A stretch of DNA of 64,000 nt from Hyperoodon ampullatus (lineage: Eukaryota; Chordata; Mammalia; Artiodactyla; Ziphiidae), in contig OX457056.1 in assembly GCA_949752795.1 (NCBI GenBank), forward strand, positions 90,914,942 through 90,978,941, read 5' to 3'. The notes below the pieces were generated by a model that was not told where the DNA came from, made no database searches, and worked only from the letters and a program-made list of their open reading frames with translations. The position numbers and the translations under genes were made by a program. Positions 36,311 through 48,546 of the stretch are shown one piece after another; position 1 is the first letter of the stretch; the number at the start of each line of letters is the position of its first letter.

Positions 36311-38177
36311 GAGACAGAAGAGAAGCAGACAGACAGCCAATCCCACAAGCTCTCCAACTTCTCCATTTATGAGGGGGGTAAACAGAATTCACTATTTTCT
36401 AATACATGCTGGCCAACAATAACCACAAATTAACGAATTCAGCTGAAATGAAGAAAAATAAAACCAAACAAAAGAAGAGACAATAATTCAAACATGGCAT
36501 TATGAAAGAGCAAGTGAAATAAACAAGTGAGTAATGAAGGGACTCTGCTCCTGAAACACAAGGATCAGAATTCCATCTAGATTTCTGGAGAGAAAGGTTT
36601 CAGGTCATGACCAAATGAACTGCTTATTTTAGAAGCATAAATCAAGTTTCTGAATTAATGGTCATAGCTATAAAAGGGTCTCATAAAAATAAGTTTTAGA
36701 CAAATGTCACAGATGGGATTAATGCATCAGTATATTCACAAATTAGCAGCATAAAACCAATAAAGAAGCATTTTAACTAAGCTCAATAACTTGGGGAGTG
36801 GCTACCTATACAGCAATTATATTACTTGTGAATGCCGTAAGGTACATTTACTGTTACCTTCTTGACACAAGGTATTTATTAATAGCCTAACTTATTCCTA
36901 GCTTTTGGTTTAAGTTCTTTTTTATATATTTCACATGTAAAACAAAAAAATTTCTTCCTCTGCTTAAAATGAAGTAGTCCAGACCCTGTAATCGTACTTT
37001 CTCCTCTGCCCTCACAAACCATACCAATTTGCTATCATTTGGCCCAATGCTAAGATATTATTATTTCTTGAATGAAAAAAATCTATTTCTGAATATACTT
37101 AAAATTGATTCTTGAGACCTTAAGAACTCTAGACATCAGAAATTAAATTTAACTGCCTGAAATAATTTTTGAAGATACTGGTGATAAAAATCCAGCTAAA
37201 AATTTTCTATTCAAAAGGCTAGTTACTGGATTTGTAGTTTTACAACATGCACAATGTATATTCACTGCCCCAAAAGAAACTAGAATAGTTAATACTAAGA
37301 TACTTTCATTGTCAACACATGGTATACAGATATATTGAGAAGAAAAGAGTATATGCATTACAACTGGTCAATCCTACTGGGAAAAAATAGGTAAAATTCT
37401 ATGAACCATGAATAAGGGAGAACATAAATGTACTGTCCAAAGCAGGACTTTTTTGAGCATGAAAATAGGCACGAACTATTAACAACATGTCAGAACAAAG
37501 ATGTAAACCATTAACTGTCCAAGGTCAGTGGAGACCAATGGTCACTTTATCCATGAAGCACCATCACAAAGTAAAGGCTCACGACTTCCTGCCAACACTT
37601 CCCTTTCTGAATTTCTCCTACCTTGTCAGTAGCACAATAAGCTTTCAGTCAACTAGAAATTTTTATTATTAGAGCCCCCTTTTATATCACTCAGTTTTAA
37701 AACAAAGGGGTGAGTTGGCAAGGCTGTAATAAAGTATAAGAGGAACAGTCTAAATCAGTAAAGGAAAGGAAGTGTCAAACTGCAGAGGCACTCAAATGTA
37801 AAGACAAAAATTACACTTAGGAAGTAGAGCACCAGCAGTGTTAGGAAGAAAAGGTGAAGAGATTGTCCAGTGTAATTAAATGGGCAAGCCCAAAACACAG
37901 GAAAATGTTTATGCATCGTCAAGTTTAATCATAATGTACTATATTAAAACTAATTTGGAAGAATTTACCTTCGTAATCTTAATATTCTTTAAAGCCTCAT
38001 CCTAAACCTTATAAATCAGAACCCACTTCTTTATAAGATCCCCTAGGTCATTCTTAAGCACAGTAAAGCTTAAGAAGTGTTACTTTAAATTATATTAATA
38101 CAAAAACATCATTATCTTGCTTATGTCCTTTTTAGCACACATCTATACTTATTTAAAAATAGAGATTAAGAAAATTC

Positions 38178-38580
38178 GGGACCTCCCTGATGGCGCAGTG
38201 GTTAAGAATCCGCCTGCCAATGCAGGGGACACGGGTTCGGCCCTGGTCCAGGAGGATCCCACGTGCCGCGGAGCAACTGAGCCCATGCGCCACAACTACT
38301 GAGCCTGCGCTCTAGACCCTGCGAGCCACAACTACTGAGCCCACGTGCCACTACTGAACCTGCAAGCCACAACTACTGAAGCCCGTGCACCTAGAGCCCA
38401 TGCTCCACAACAAACAGAAGCCACCACAATGAGAAGCCCGTGTACCGTAACGAAGAGTAGCCCACACTCGCCGCAACTAGAGAAAGCCCGTGTGCAGCAA
38501 TGAAGACCCAACGCAGCCAATAATTAATTAATTAATTAATTAAAATAATAAATAATAAAAGATATATTCATTTAAAAAAG
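38178..38580 (+). mobile_element. CHR SINE, long type with extra internal repeat
   Basis: CHR head and long body are present; the ACAACTACTGA-type segment occurs three times, which lengthens the element. The tail is AATT-repeat. The duplication is imprecise (AAGAAAATTC on the left, AAAGAGAATTC on the right). Confidence 0.9.
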
Positions 38581-38802
38581 AAAGAGAATTCAGAACCTGA
38601 GAAATAATAAAGATAAATTTTCTGCATTCCTTACAAAGAACTTTTTAGAGTTTTTTTTTAAGTTTCTCTATCATGTAGACTAGAAATAAATGCCACCTTA
38701 TACTTCTTCTTGAGAACAGTATAAGAGATTGTCAGATGCCTTACCTAACCTTAAACAAATCACTCTCTAGAAACAGAAAAATCTATCAAAAGTCTAAGTA
38801 AA

Positions 38803-39139
38803 GGGGTTTCCCCGGTGCCGCAGTGGTTAAGAATCCACCTGCCAATGCAGGGGACACCGGTTCAAGCCCTGGTCCAGGAGGATCCCACGTGCTGCGGAGC
38901 AACTGAGCCCACGCGCCACAACTACTGAGCCTGCGCTCTAGAGCCTGTGAGCCACAACTACTGAGCCCGTGTGCCACAACTACGGAAGCCCGCGCGCCTA
39001 GAGCCCATGCTCCACAACAAGAGAAGCCACTGCAATGAGAAGCCCACGCACCGCAACAAAGCATAGCCCCCGCTCGCCGCAACTAGAGAAAGCCCGCACA
39101 CAGCAACGAAGACCCAATGCAGCCAAAAAAAAAAAAAAA
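38803..39139 (+). mobile_element. CHR SINE, long type
   Basis: This full-length element has the exact 15-base duplication AAAAGTCTAAGTAAA at 38788-38802 and 39140-39154. Confidence 0.95.
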
Positions 39140-39734
39140 AAAAGTCTAAGTAAAAGTAGAATTTAAAATTTAGGTAAAGTGATAATAATTTACATCTGTA
39201 ATATCTAAAATTATTTTGGATTATTGTTTAACAGTTTAAATGAATAAATCAATGATGGAATGTTCACTTGCTGATACAGCATTTAGGAAAACATAATTCT
39301 CAAAGGCAGACTGATCCTCATTTTGATCGCCATCTTTCTATAAAGAATCATTGTCTTTCTTAAAAAAAAAAACCTACAATCAATTACCTTTAGAGCTGAT
39401 CTATTCTATTAAAAAATGACTAGGCTTAATAAATTTTATGATTAAAGTAAGGCAAAGTGTGTGTTGTATCCACACATGTGGCAGGATAGAGTGATAAAGA
39501 TGGGTGAAAGGTACCAGTATTACCTAGTGGACAATGAGTTCCATTATGGAAAGGTCCATAAAACAAAATGATTGGTAAAAAGCAACTATTTCAGAACTCC
39601 ACAGCAGGATATTAAAGGCATACAGGAAATGTGTTAAGCCAACAATTGTTATCTTTAAAGAATAAACCATCTGGCCTTCCACAAACAGAGAATTGCAAAT
39701 TTTTTTTAACTGGAGAGTCTTTAAAGATCACGTA

Positions 39735-39800
39735 ACATAACCCCTTAAATTTTAGATAAGATAACTGAAGCCCAGGGAGAATAAGTGAGGGAGTTGGATC
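39735..39800 (-). mobile_element. Short antisense MIR remnant
   Basis: TTTTAGATAAGATAACTGAAGCCCAGGGAGAATAAGTGA is the reverse of the MIR CTCAGTTTCCTCATCTG segment. Confidence 0.5.
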
Positions 39801-39982
39801 CCAAATCAAATTAATAAATATTTACTGAACACCTACTATGGATAAAACACTACTCCAAGGGTTACAGAAAATAAGTATAACAGTGAACCGCTTCTTCAAA
39901 GTTTCCATTCTATTTCCCAGGTAAATTACCAGCATGTAGCTCCCTGATGTTAGCAATATCCTTTTCCATATTCTGGTTTAGG

Positions 39983-40200
39983 GTTGGAATGCTTAGGCCC
40001 CCAAGCCAAATCTGGTTCATCACCTGATTTGTAAATAAAGCTGTACTGAAACACAGCCACACACATGCATTCACATTTCATCTAGGCTCCTTTTGCTCTA
40101 CAAAGACAGAGCTGAGCAGTTGTGACAGAGACTTATGGCCTACAAATCCTGAAATATTTACTATCTGACCCTTTCCAGAAAAAGCTTGTATTCTAGATCA
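39983..40200. mobile_element. hAT-type DNA transposon remnant
   Basis: GCCAAATCTGGTTCATCACC, AATAAAGCTGTACTGAAACACAGCC and ATATTTACTATCTGACCC are recognisable segments of a common mammalian hAT fossil. The ends are decayed. Confidence 0.65.
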
Positions 40201-41620
40201 TCTTTTGCTTGATTTGAAGGATTTTTTTTTTTCTTTTTTCACTTTCAAACTAATGGGAGGCTGCTTTTGCCTCAGGAGCCACTGCCCACTGAGCGATGTG
40301 CTAGATGGTTTTGAAGGAAGAAGTCAGTGGGCTAAATATGGCAACTGACGGCAGCTCTTCAGAACAAGTGAAAACTTGCTCTGGCACATAAAGGACAAGA
40401 ACCAGAGGACAGAAGACGCTAACCTTCAACAAACATTTAATAACTGCTTCCTAAGTGACTGCCATGGGGCTGAGCTCTGGGGCTACCCACATAAATAAGA
40501 CCAACTCTGTTCTCAAAGAACTCACTATCTGGAAAAAGAAACAATACTTTCATATTAAATGGAATAACAGAAGCTAGTGGACAATGACAGAGAATAATTA
40601 ACTGAGGTTGGGGGTGAGGGAAACTAGTCAACCCCAAGGACAGTCACACAGAGACTTCTATTCCCCCTGCAGAGTTCCAGTTTCAGGAAGTAACCAGGAT
40701 TAGAAGCTTATCACTATGTATGGTTGCCTCAACCCAAAGGCCACTACTTATAGGTGGGTGGAGTTAACCCTTGGGCTGTATGTTGCTTCCTGAATTCCTT
40801 TTATAGCACACTTTATTTTTGTTTAACCTTCCTAGTATATTCTTTTAGTTACATTTTAAATTTACATTCAGCTTTAGTCATCTTAACCTATTTTACTGTG
40901 CATTTTAACTTCTTTGTTATTTTTTTAGAATCTTTTGATATAGATATTATTTTCTATCATTTTATTCATCTTTGTACACATTATTTCAGTATTTTTGCCT
41001 AATATTTATTTATATTTTTCTTATACCCTTTTGTTTCAACTATTTTATCTTATTCATAGCATCTCCTTCCTTTTGTTTCTCTAAGTGAGAATAAACAGGG
41101 GTGATGATCAAAATAGTCAGCCACCAGGAAGGTACGGTAATTGAACAATTTACCAAGCCCAGCCTCAGAGTGGAGGTGGGTCCTGGAGTCCCTGTTATGC
41201 CTAGGTCTCACCCTTTAGTTGATGAAACCCGAGGTGATCAAAGAGGGTCCTGGGGTAGGGTAAGAGGGCTGAAGCATCAGGAGCACTTGGGGAAGGGACG
41301 TAGGAGTAGCTAAGTATCAACTGATACTAGAAATTGTAATATTTTAACAACCAGTATCACCATACTAGATAAACATCAATTCTGTGATTAGGAAATGGGA
41401 GAGTAAGTGGTATAGGAGGAGACTATTCCAGGCCTCTTAAAATGGAGACAGATGCATTTTTATTTCGATTAAGTTTCTTAAAAGTCCTTTCTGAAAGCCA
41501 AAGAAGTAAAGACCCTGACCCTAACTCTAGTCACACTTAACTGCCCCAATTTTTTAAAATATACACCCATGTAACTTGAGGAGACAGTCCAAAATGACCC
41601 TTCTTAAGAAACGTTAGGCT

Positions 41621-41970
41621 GAGACTTCCTAGTAGCGCAGTGGTTAAGAATCCGCCTGCCAACTCAGGGGACATGGGTTCGAGCCCTGATCCAGGAAGAT
41701 CCCACATGCCGCGGAGCAACTAAGCCTGCGCGCTGCAACTACGGAGTCTGTGCTCTGGAGCCTGCGAGCCACAACTACTGAAGCCCACGTGCCACAGCTA
41801 CTGAAGCCTGCGCGCCTACAGCCTGTGCTCCGCAACGAGAGAAGCCACCGCAATGAGAAGCCCGCGCACTGCAAGGAAGAGTAGCCTCCACTAGCCGCAA
41901 CTAGAGAAAGCCTGTGCGCAGCAACTAAGACCCAACGCAGACAAAGATAAATGAAATTTTTAAAAAAAGT
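41621..41970 (+). mobile_element. CHR SINE, long type
   Basis: The head is diverged (GACTTCCTAGTAGCGCAG), the long body complete and the tail A-rich. The duplication GTTAGGCT is at 41613-41620 and 41971-41978. Confidence 0.92.
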
Positions 41971-42394
41971 GTTAGGCTAACTTTAAATACAGCCAAGAGA
42001 ACCTACTGAAGTAATACTGTTACACTAACTTCTAAAAACCTTTGTATCCGAATCACAAGATCTTTTGGCAGTAGCTATTTGGAAGAGCACACATTATAGA
42101 CAAAGAAGGAAAGCACAGGAGAAGGTGTTGCAACTCAAGTTCCCACGAACTGTCATGTAGCTATAAATCACATGCTAAAATGGTTCGGAATTATGCACGA
42201 CGAAAGACCTAGATCCAAATTCCTAGAATGTTTTCTACGATGGAATGCTCCAAAGATAAATCCTAGTTAAATTTGATTCATCTATCTCCAAGTCAAAAAT
42301 TCAAAAGTTTTTTTAAACAGTAATAGCCACTATGTATTGAATCATGTATCAATTTTGTTACCATTTTTGGTAATCTTGAAAACAATGCTACAAA

Positions 42395-42520
42395 GAAAAT
42401 ATCATTCAAAGTGATAGGTGAGGTCAACTGGCCTAGAGAGATTAAGTAGCCTGTTCAAAGACACGTAGCCAGTCACCAGCGAAGCTCAACTCAGTCTGGA
42501 TCAAAGCCCCACTCCATGCC
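42395..42520 (-). mobile_element. Antisense MIR SINE remnant
   Basis: AGAGAGATTAAGTAGCCTGTTCAAAGACACGTAGCCAGT is the reverse of the MIR core. Confidence 0.75.
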
Positions 42521-43170
42521 ATTCTCAATACTTACTTCACTGCCTCTCTCCCATCACGCCTGTAGGTCTTTTCCAATATCTCTCCTCTATCATGAGAATT
42601 CTCACAGACTCAGAAAAGGCATGAATATAACCACCCATAAGGCTTCTCCTGCAATCGCCAATGAAAACTACCTGAGAAGTACTCCAAAGGCCCTCTTAAG
42701 TAAGGGATCCTACTTGATTTCAGGACACTATGAAAACCCAACACTTCCAAATCTCATTTACATAAACAAGAAGAATTCATGAACTCCTTCACATACTTAC
42801 ACAGTGAGAACAAGGTATCATTTGGGTCAAGCCAGAAATTCCACAGCAGACTGATTATAATTTGGAGCTCAAGTTCTTCCATGACACTGTCCTGCCCAAG
42901 AATCTTTTAATGACATTTGAATTCCAAAGGATTCTCTATCTCCTTTGGTCTGTTATCACTTACAAGCATTTGAAGTGGCAAAAGAAGACCTCAGAGTCCA
43001 GTCTTTGATGAACACTTAAAACACTCTTTACTCATCTCATTCCCTTCTAAAAAGAAACTGGCCTGCCATGCTATTCCTCTACCCAACATAGGGTGCATCA
43101 AACAAAAGCGAGATATTCAGGAGGTACGAAATCTAACCACTGAGAGCAACGGTTCGACAAAAATAAAACT

Positions 43171-43306
43171 AAAAAAAGAAGCCACCGCAATGAGAAGCCT
43201 GCGCACCACAATGAAGAGTAGCCCCCGCTCGCCACAACTAGAGAAAGCCCACGCGCAGCAAAGAAGCCCCAACACAGCCAATAAATAAATAAATTCATTA
43301 AAAAAA
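43171..43306 (+). mobile_element. CHR SINE, long type, 3' fragment only
   Basis: It begins within the body at GAAGCCACCGCAATGAGAAG and runs to an AATAAATAAATAA tail. The 5' half is missing. Confidence 0.85.
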
Positions 43307-43424
43307 CCAATACACTTTCTGTGGGGATGACAAATATCAGTATTAGGAAATCCAATTATCCAAAAATAAATAAATAAAAACAGGCATGACTATACCACTG
43401 AGTAGCCAAAAAACCTCAAATAAT

Positions 43425-43505
43425 TTGGTTAAGCCTCTCTGAACTTTTAAAACTTTGTATAACAACCTATCTCACAGGGTTTTCATGACGACTTGGATAA
43501 CATCT
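43425..43505 (+). mobile_element. MIR SINE 3' remnant
   Basis: GGTTAAGCCTCTCTGAAC and CTATCTCACAGGGTTTTCATGACGA match the MIR 3' half. Confidence 0.6.
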
Positions 43506-46178
43506 GCTCATTCAACCAATATTTATTGAGCAACTATTATGTTCCAAACCCTGGAACACATCAGTAGACAAAGCAAAGTCCATGTTCAACTTACATTCTG
43601 AGAGTGGAAAAGGGACAGGTATGCACTAAATGGGTAGACAAATTAGACCATTTATTTGTAAATCAAAACAAGAAAACAATGCCCAGAATACATAAGGTGC
43701 TCAAATAATGTTGACATATATTTAGTTCTGTTCAATGTCTCATTATCTCTGTTCTTGGTGAATTATAAAAATCAATTATAATATATTTACACTCACTTAT
43801 TCTTGACTCCAAACAGAATGAACAACAACAAAATTAAGGTTGATTCCATCAGAATAAAAATAACCCAGTCCTGGAGATACAAGGACTTTGAGCTGTCACA
43901 ACAGAAGCCTGTGGACACTGCCTTATTCTTAGGATCTGAGGCATAACTATGCCTAACATTCATTCTCCTTCAATGGTGAGACAGCCCTGAAGTATATTCT
44001 GAATCAGTGAAGGGCATTTTCTCCCCACCAACTCTTACGCCTGAAGATAAATATTAGTAGAACTGGCACAAATAATATCTATCAGTGAAATCAGTCTTTG
44101 ATCACATAATTAGGACTCTACACAAACAATATTGGATTTTTAAGCATCTTATGAATATGATTACATAACATGAACACATGAACATTTTGATTCCTTTTTT
44201 TTTATTAAGGAAGTAAGGACAGCAAATAAATGATTTACTTCTTTAACAAAATTGCAACATTATACAACTATATAGAGCTCCTTTATGACAAATTATAACT
44301 GTTAACTAATCATTTAATCAAAAAGCTCCATTAAAGTAGGAATCAGGGAGGGTGGGGGGGAAATCAATAGGTCTACTAAAGGCTTTAACTTAAATATAAA
44401 ATCCATGCTTATTCCCTAGACTTCTGATGTAGTGCCAAGTCCCTGTCTCTTAAGGTGAATTTGCTGATTACTCTGTTGTCTTTCTCGCCTAAAATACAGC
44501 CCATGTACATCACCTATGATACCTAGTTTCAATTTCTTCAAAGTGGAGTGGGAAGTTGAAGGTATGTGAGGGCAAAATCCTTCCAATCTTGTATACTTAT
44601 CTGGCCTACATGTAATTTAAAAGCAAACTTTTCGAGGAATTCACTTTTATAGAGTATGAGCAAAGTATTCAACTTTTTTACACCGAAACAACTTTCTTTT
44701 CAGCCTCATACTTTACTGAATTATGTGATACCTAATTAAAATACATAATCACAATTACAAGTATAACTGGCATAAACGAGTTTGGTTTAAAAGGCAACCA
44801 ACTCTTGGTAAGCCCACACCTGAATCTGTTAGGAGCAGAAGCGGTGGTAGGGGATTTGAACAGTGTGCAGTGTACTACAGGCATTTGTTAATATATTTTA
44901 CAGAGAAATAGAGGATTTCTGGTAAATCCAGTGTGTTGTTTGCGAATTTCTATCAAACTTTTAAAACATTAGGTTACTTAAAATTTAGAGAAAGTTAAAA
45001 AATGAAAAACTTTATCAAAAGTGAAGAAAAGTTTTCTTCAAAATATCAACCCCTGCAAATACCTCAAAATTCTATGCATATTTTTGTTAAAGAAACCATA
45101 AGCATCTATAAATATTTCTGGAGTTAAAAGTAGCAAGGTAAATTTCTATATACTGCAAACTTATCCTCTCACAAAAGTACAATTATCAATCCATATTACA
45201 ATTTTGTCTAAAACTCCTTAGAAATAATTTTTTGTAATTTTGAATTAACAATTAAAGAAGTTGGAAACAACTGATCCAAATACAAAGCTATGAGATTACA
45301 TACCAGTTTTTCTCTAAAAGAATACTTCCTTCTTTGCACTACTGATATGAAATCTCTTCATACTCTTGATCTCTCCTTTCATTAAATGAGCAAACTGTAA
45401 CGCCCTTTAGAACTGTACCCAGTTCTTTGCATGACTTCTGGATAAACTTCTGCATTATCTCTATCCCAGAACCACCAGCAAACAGGAGGTAAATTCATTC
45501 ATGCTGAGTTGCAAGTAATCAGTGTGTAGACTGGTGTGAATCATGTGGGTTTTATTCTTACATACAATATAAATTTAGTATCAAATTTTGAGATTCAAGA
45601 AAAGGACTTTATCAGTAAATTGAAATTTCAGAAACCAAATCTTTTGACAGATATTGCCAAAGAAGTCCCTTAAATTAATTTTAATAGTCATTCCCTAAAG
45701 TTGAATTTTATTTTTGAAGAGAAAAATGGGGCAAGAGTTATTCCACAAAGGACCCGTGGCCTCTGAAATTTCAAACAGATTCTTCAGTTGTTTCAGTTCC
45801 ATGATTTTGCTTTATTTTGACTGATTGGTAAAAAGATATATAGCATAGAAAGCCCTTAATCGTTAAATTGAGTGCTATTTGCAAATTAATGTAAATTACA
45901 AAATCTCATTATTATATTTAATAACATATATGCTATGTTCAAAAATGTGTAAGACAGTCTTAAAAAAAAAGGAGCCATATTAAACTAATGGGCATAGGAT
46001 ATTACATTTAAACACCAGGTCCCTTATATATGCTGTGGTACAGTGAAGAAAGCAACTAAATGATTCAAGACTGAAAGCTAAAGAGTAAATTTGTAATAAC
46101 ATAAATAACTGCACATATTAATACATTCATATTCTTCAGTTATGCATATCTATACTGTTGAACACAAAACTAAGTACT

Positions 46179-46389
46179 ACTGGGGCTTCCCTGGTGGCGC
46201 AGTGGTTTAGAGTCCGCCTGCCGATGCAGGGGACACGGGTTCGTGCCCCGGTCCAGGAGGATCCCACATGCCGTGGAGCGGCTGGGCCCGTGAGCCATGG
46301 CCGGTGAGCCTGCGCGTCCGGAGCCTGTGCTCCGCAACGGGAGAGGCCACAACAGTGAGAGGCCTGCGTACGCCAAAAAAAAACAAAAA
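46179..46389 (+). mobile_element. CHR SINE, short type
   Basis: This full-length element has the duplication AAAACTAAGTACT at 46166-46178 and 46390-46402. It forms an inverted pair with the next SINE. Confidence 0.95.
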
Positions 46390-46631
46390 AAAACTAAGTA
46401 CTGAATGATTTACAGATTTTAATTGAAATTAAGAGGCACTAACCCATCAGTAGTCTCACCTCCACTTTATCTACCCAAATGAGTGAAGAGTATAAAAAAA
46501 AAGACTTCTAATACCAGTATATTCTAGATATGAATATTTCTTTTTAAAACTTAAAAGCTCCTTCTCCTTTCTTTTACATAATATTTTTAAAACAGAAATT
46601 TTACTTTCTCCTAAGTATGACCCTATTTTTT

Positions 46632-46843
46632 TTTTTTTTTTTTTTTTTTTTGTGGTACGCGGGCCTCTCACTGTTGTGGCCTCTCCCGTTGCAGAGCACA
46701 GGCTCCGGACGCGCAGGCCCAGCGGCCATGGCTCACAGGCCCAGCAGCTCCGCGGCGTGTGGGATCTTCCCGGACCGGGGCACGAACCCGTGTCCCCTGC
46801 ATCGGCAGGCGGACTCTCAACCACTGCACCACCAGGGAAGCCC
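46632..46843 (-). mobile_element. CHR SINE, short type, antisense
   Basis: A T-run then the reverse-complement CHR body, ending CACCAGGGAAGCC. The duplication TGACCCTATTTTT is at 46619-46631 and 46844-46856. Confidence 0.95.
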
Positions 46844-46879
46844 TGACCCTATTTTTTAAACTGACAAGAAACAGTGTTA

Positions 46880-47400
46880 AGGAGAGTACAAAGAAATAGA
46901 GATACTGCCCTAGGGAGCTTAAATTGAGAAAATTCTGAAAAGTAACTTGGCACTGTCTATCAAAATTTTAAATGTACACAGAAATTTATACTAAGAAGCA
47001 ATCATACAAAGGCATAAAGTAATACAATAAATGGATAATAAAGTAATAAAATAAATGGATATGTATTACATAATTACTTCTAATAATTAAAAATTAAAGT
47101 CACTCAGTGTTCATCAATAAGGACTGATTGAATAAATTATTATGTCATACAATGGCATGCATTTTAAAGAGACAGAAAGATGGTTATGATGTATTAAATG
47201 AAAAAGCAAGTATCAGAACAGTTTAGATAGTAAATCTCATTTTTAAATTCTATAAGTAAAAATGTATATGTGCATATTAAATATGCATAAAAACAGCTGT
47301 AAGAATATATATCAAACTTGCAGAGGATTTACAGAAAATCTCCTTTCTACTAAATATTACATTAATTTATATGAGTAGTTATATATTCCCTATAATAAAA
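46880..47400 (+). mobile_element. Ancient L1 3' end remnant
   Basis: AACTTGGCACTGTCTATCAAAA, TGAATAAATTATTATGTCATACAATGG and AAAAGCAAGTATCAGAACAGT resemble old L1ME-like 3' ends. Confidence 0.6.
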
Positions 47401-48107
47401 ATTCATAATCATACAGAACATTTTAACATTTTTAAGTGTTTTAGTCAAAATTTTAAAGCAGGCATTTTTTTTCATCATCTTCCTAAAGGATTTTCCTTTT
47501 TTTCCCCCAACATTTTCTAGTTACCATATGCAAACCTGATTTTTCTCCTGACACATGAGTATCATCCTCTCAAACTTTAAAAGGCATTATATTCAACTTT
47601 GCAGAATTATATGAAATAAAGGTAGTGACACAAAATAATCATTATTATATTCAAAGATTTTTAAAAAATATTTCATCCCAAATATTCTTTATCTTTAGAG
47701 CAAAAGAATGGGACTTTTTTTTTTAAGTGATTTCTGTAGTGATAGATAAAACTCAGTATCTTGTTTTTCACGTATATACCCTACCGATTGTAAAATAACA
47801 CTTTTTTCATTAAGTATAATCCTTCAACATAAAAATATTTTCCAAGATCACTAAACTGTTAACTTTATTAATGGCTTTATCTTGATCTATAGCAATCAAT
47901 ATTTCTCCATGTAAACTCAAAGCAAAATTTTGATACTAAAAAAATTTAGGCCAACTATATATTTACTCTATTTTTAAATTCTTTTTAGTATTTAAACTTG
48001 ATTTTCAAAATAAAGATTTATGCTCACTAGAATTCATACTTGTAAAAATAATTTTACTTTTCTAAAATAGTTTTTATTAAAGGATTGAAAATACATTTTT
48101 ACTTTAC

Positions 48108-48297
48108 CTAGTTGCTGATGTTGGTGTTTGTCATAATTACTGTGGCCACTCTCCTCATCTACAGTCTTCTCTGATGAAAGCAAACTAAGAGGTTTCAACT
48201 TCAGCAATCTTGGACGACTTTCCTGAAAACTCTCTCTAGTGTCCAAAACCACATCTCCCGAATGAATGGGAGGAACAACTCTCTTCAAAAAGTCCAT
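48108..48297 (-). CDS. FRYL: Candidate FRYL alternative first coding exon (MDFLKRVV...)
   Basis: ATG at 48297-48295 in strong context (AAAATGG) opens 63 codons beginning MDFLKRVVPPIHSGD and ending KHQHQQL plus one base, followed by the donor CTAG|GTAAAGT (48107-48101). The peptide is hydrophilic, with no signal peptide, membrane segment or motif I recognise. Its phase-1 end fits the phase-1 acceptor of the FRYL exon at 7901, and also the candidate acceptor at 29384. An in-frame TAG lies four codons before the ATG, so this would be an initiating exon whose 5' UTR continues to the right. An acceptor-like CTCGTGGGCCCAG lies upstream near 48320. The peptide looks more gene-like than other open frames here, being non-repetitive with ordinary codons and good splice context. 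I do not recall it from a database, so assignment to FRYL rests on strand, position and phase. It could instead be a chance open frame or an unrelated short transcript. Confidence 0.55.
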
Positions 48298-48524
48298 TTT
48301 AAGGTTCTTCTACATTACTGGGCCCACGAGCACACAGAAAGGTGCTTGTACCAACTTCCTTGATGAGAAGGTAAGGTCCACTCTTTGTGTCAAAGAGCAA
48401 AGAAACGTCATATGAACTTAGGTGGGTCGACTGCCAGCTGTTTTGAAGCTGATTTTTAGGACATTTGCTGTTCATACTGATAAGAAGTCAAACAGCTACC
48501 GACTGTGAAACTGCACTTCATATA

Positions 48525-48546
48525 TACATGTACATGTACATGTACA
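48525..48546. repeat. TACATG/TGTACA palindromic hexamer run
   Basis: TACATG repeated almost four times, self-complementary, about 230 bases upstream of the candidate FRYL start codon at 48297. Confidence 0.9.

Larger units (their letters stand above)
29384..48107 (-). other. FRYL: FRYL intron between the two alternative N-terminal exons
   Basis: This interval is interpreted as intron if the exon at 48108-48297 belongs to FRYL. It contains mainly long-type CHR SINEs, an L1 ORF1-like fragment, hAT and MIR remnants. The blocks 29384-32491, 32835-34250, 36310-38177, 42520-43170 and 43640-46165 have no recognisable gene or repeat. An exact palindromic TATTTAAATA at 30143-30152 is TATA-like, but nothing else supports a promoter. 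Confidence 0.5.
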
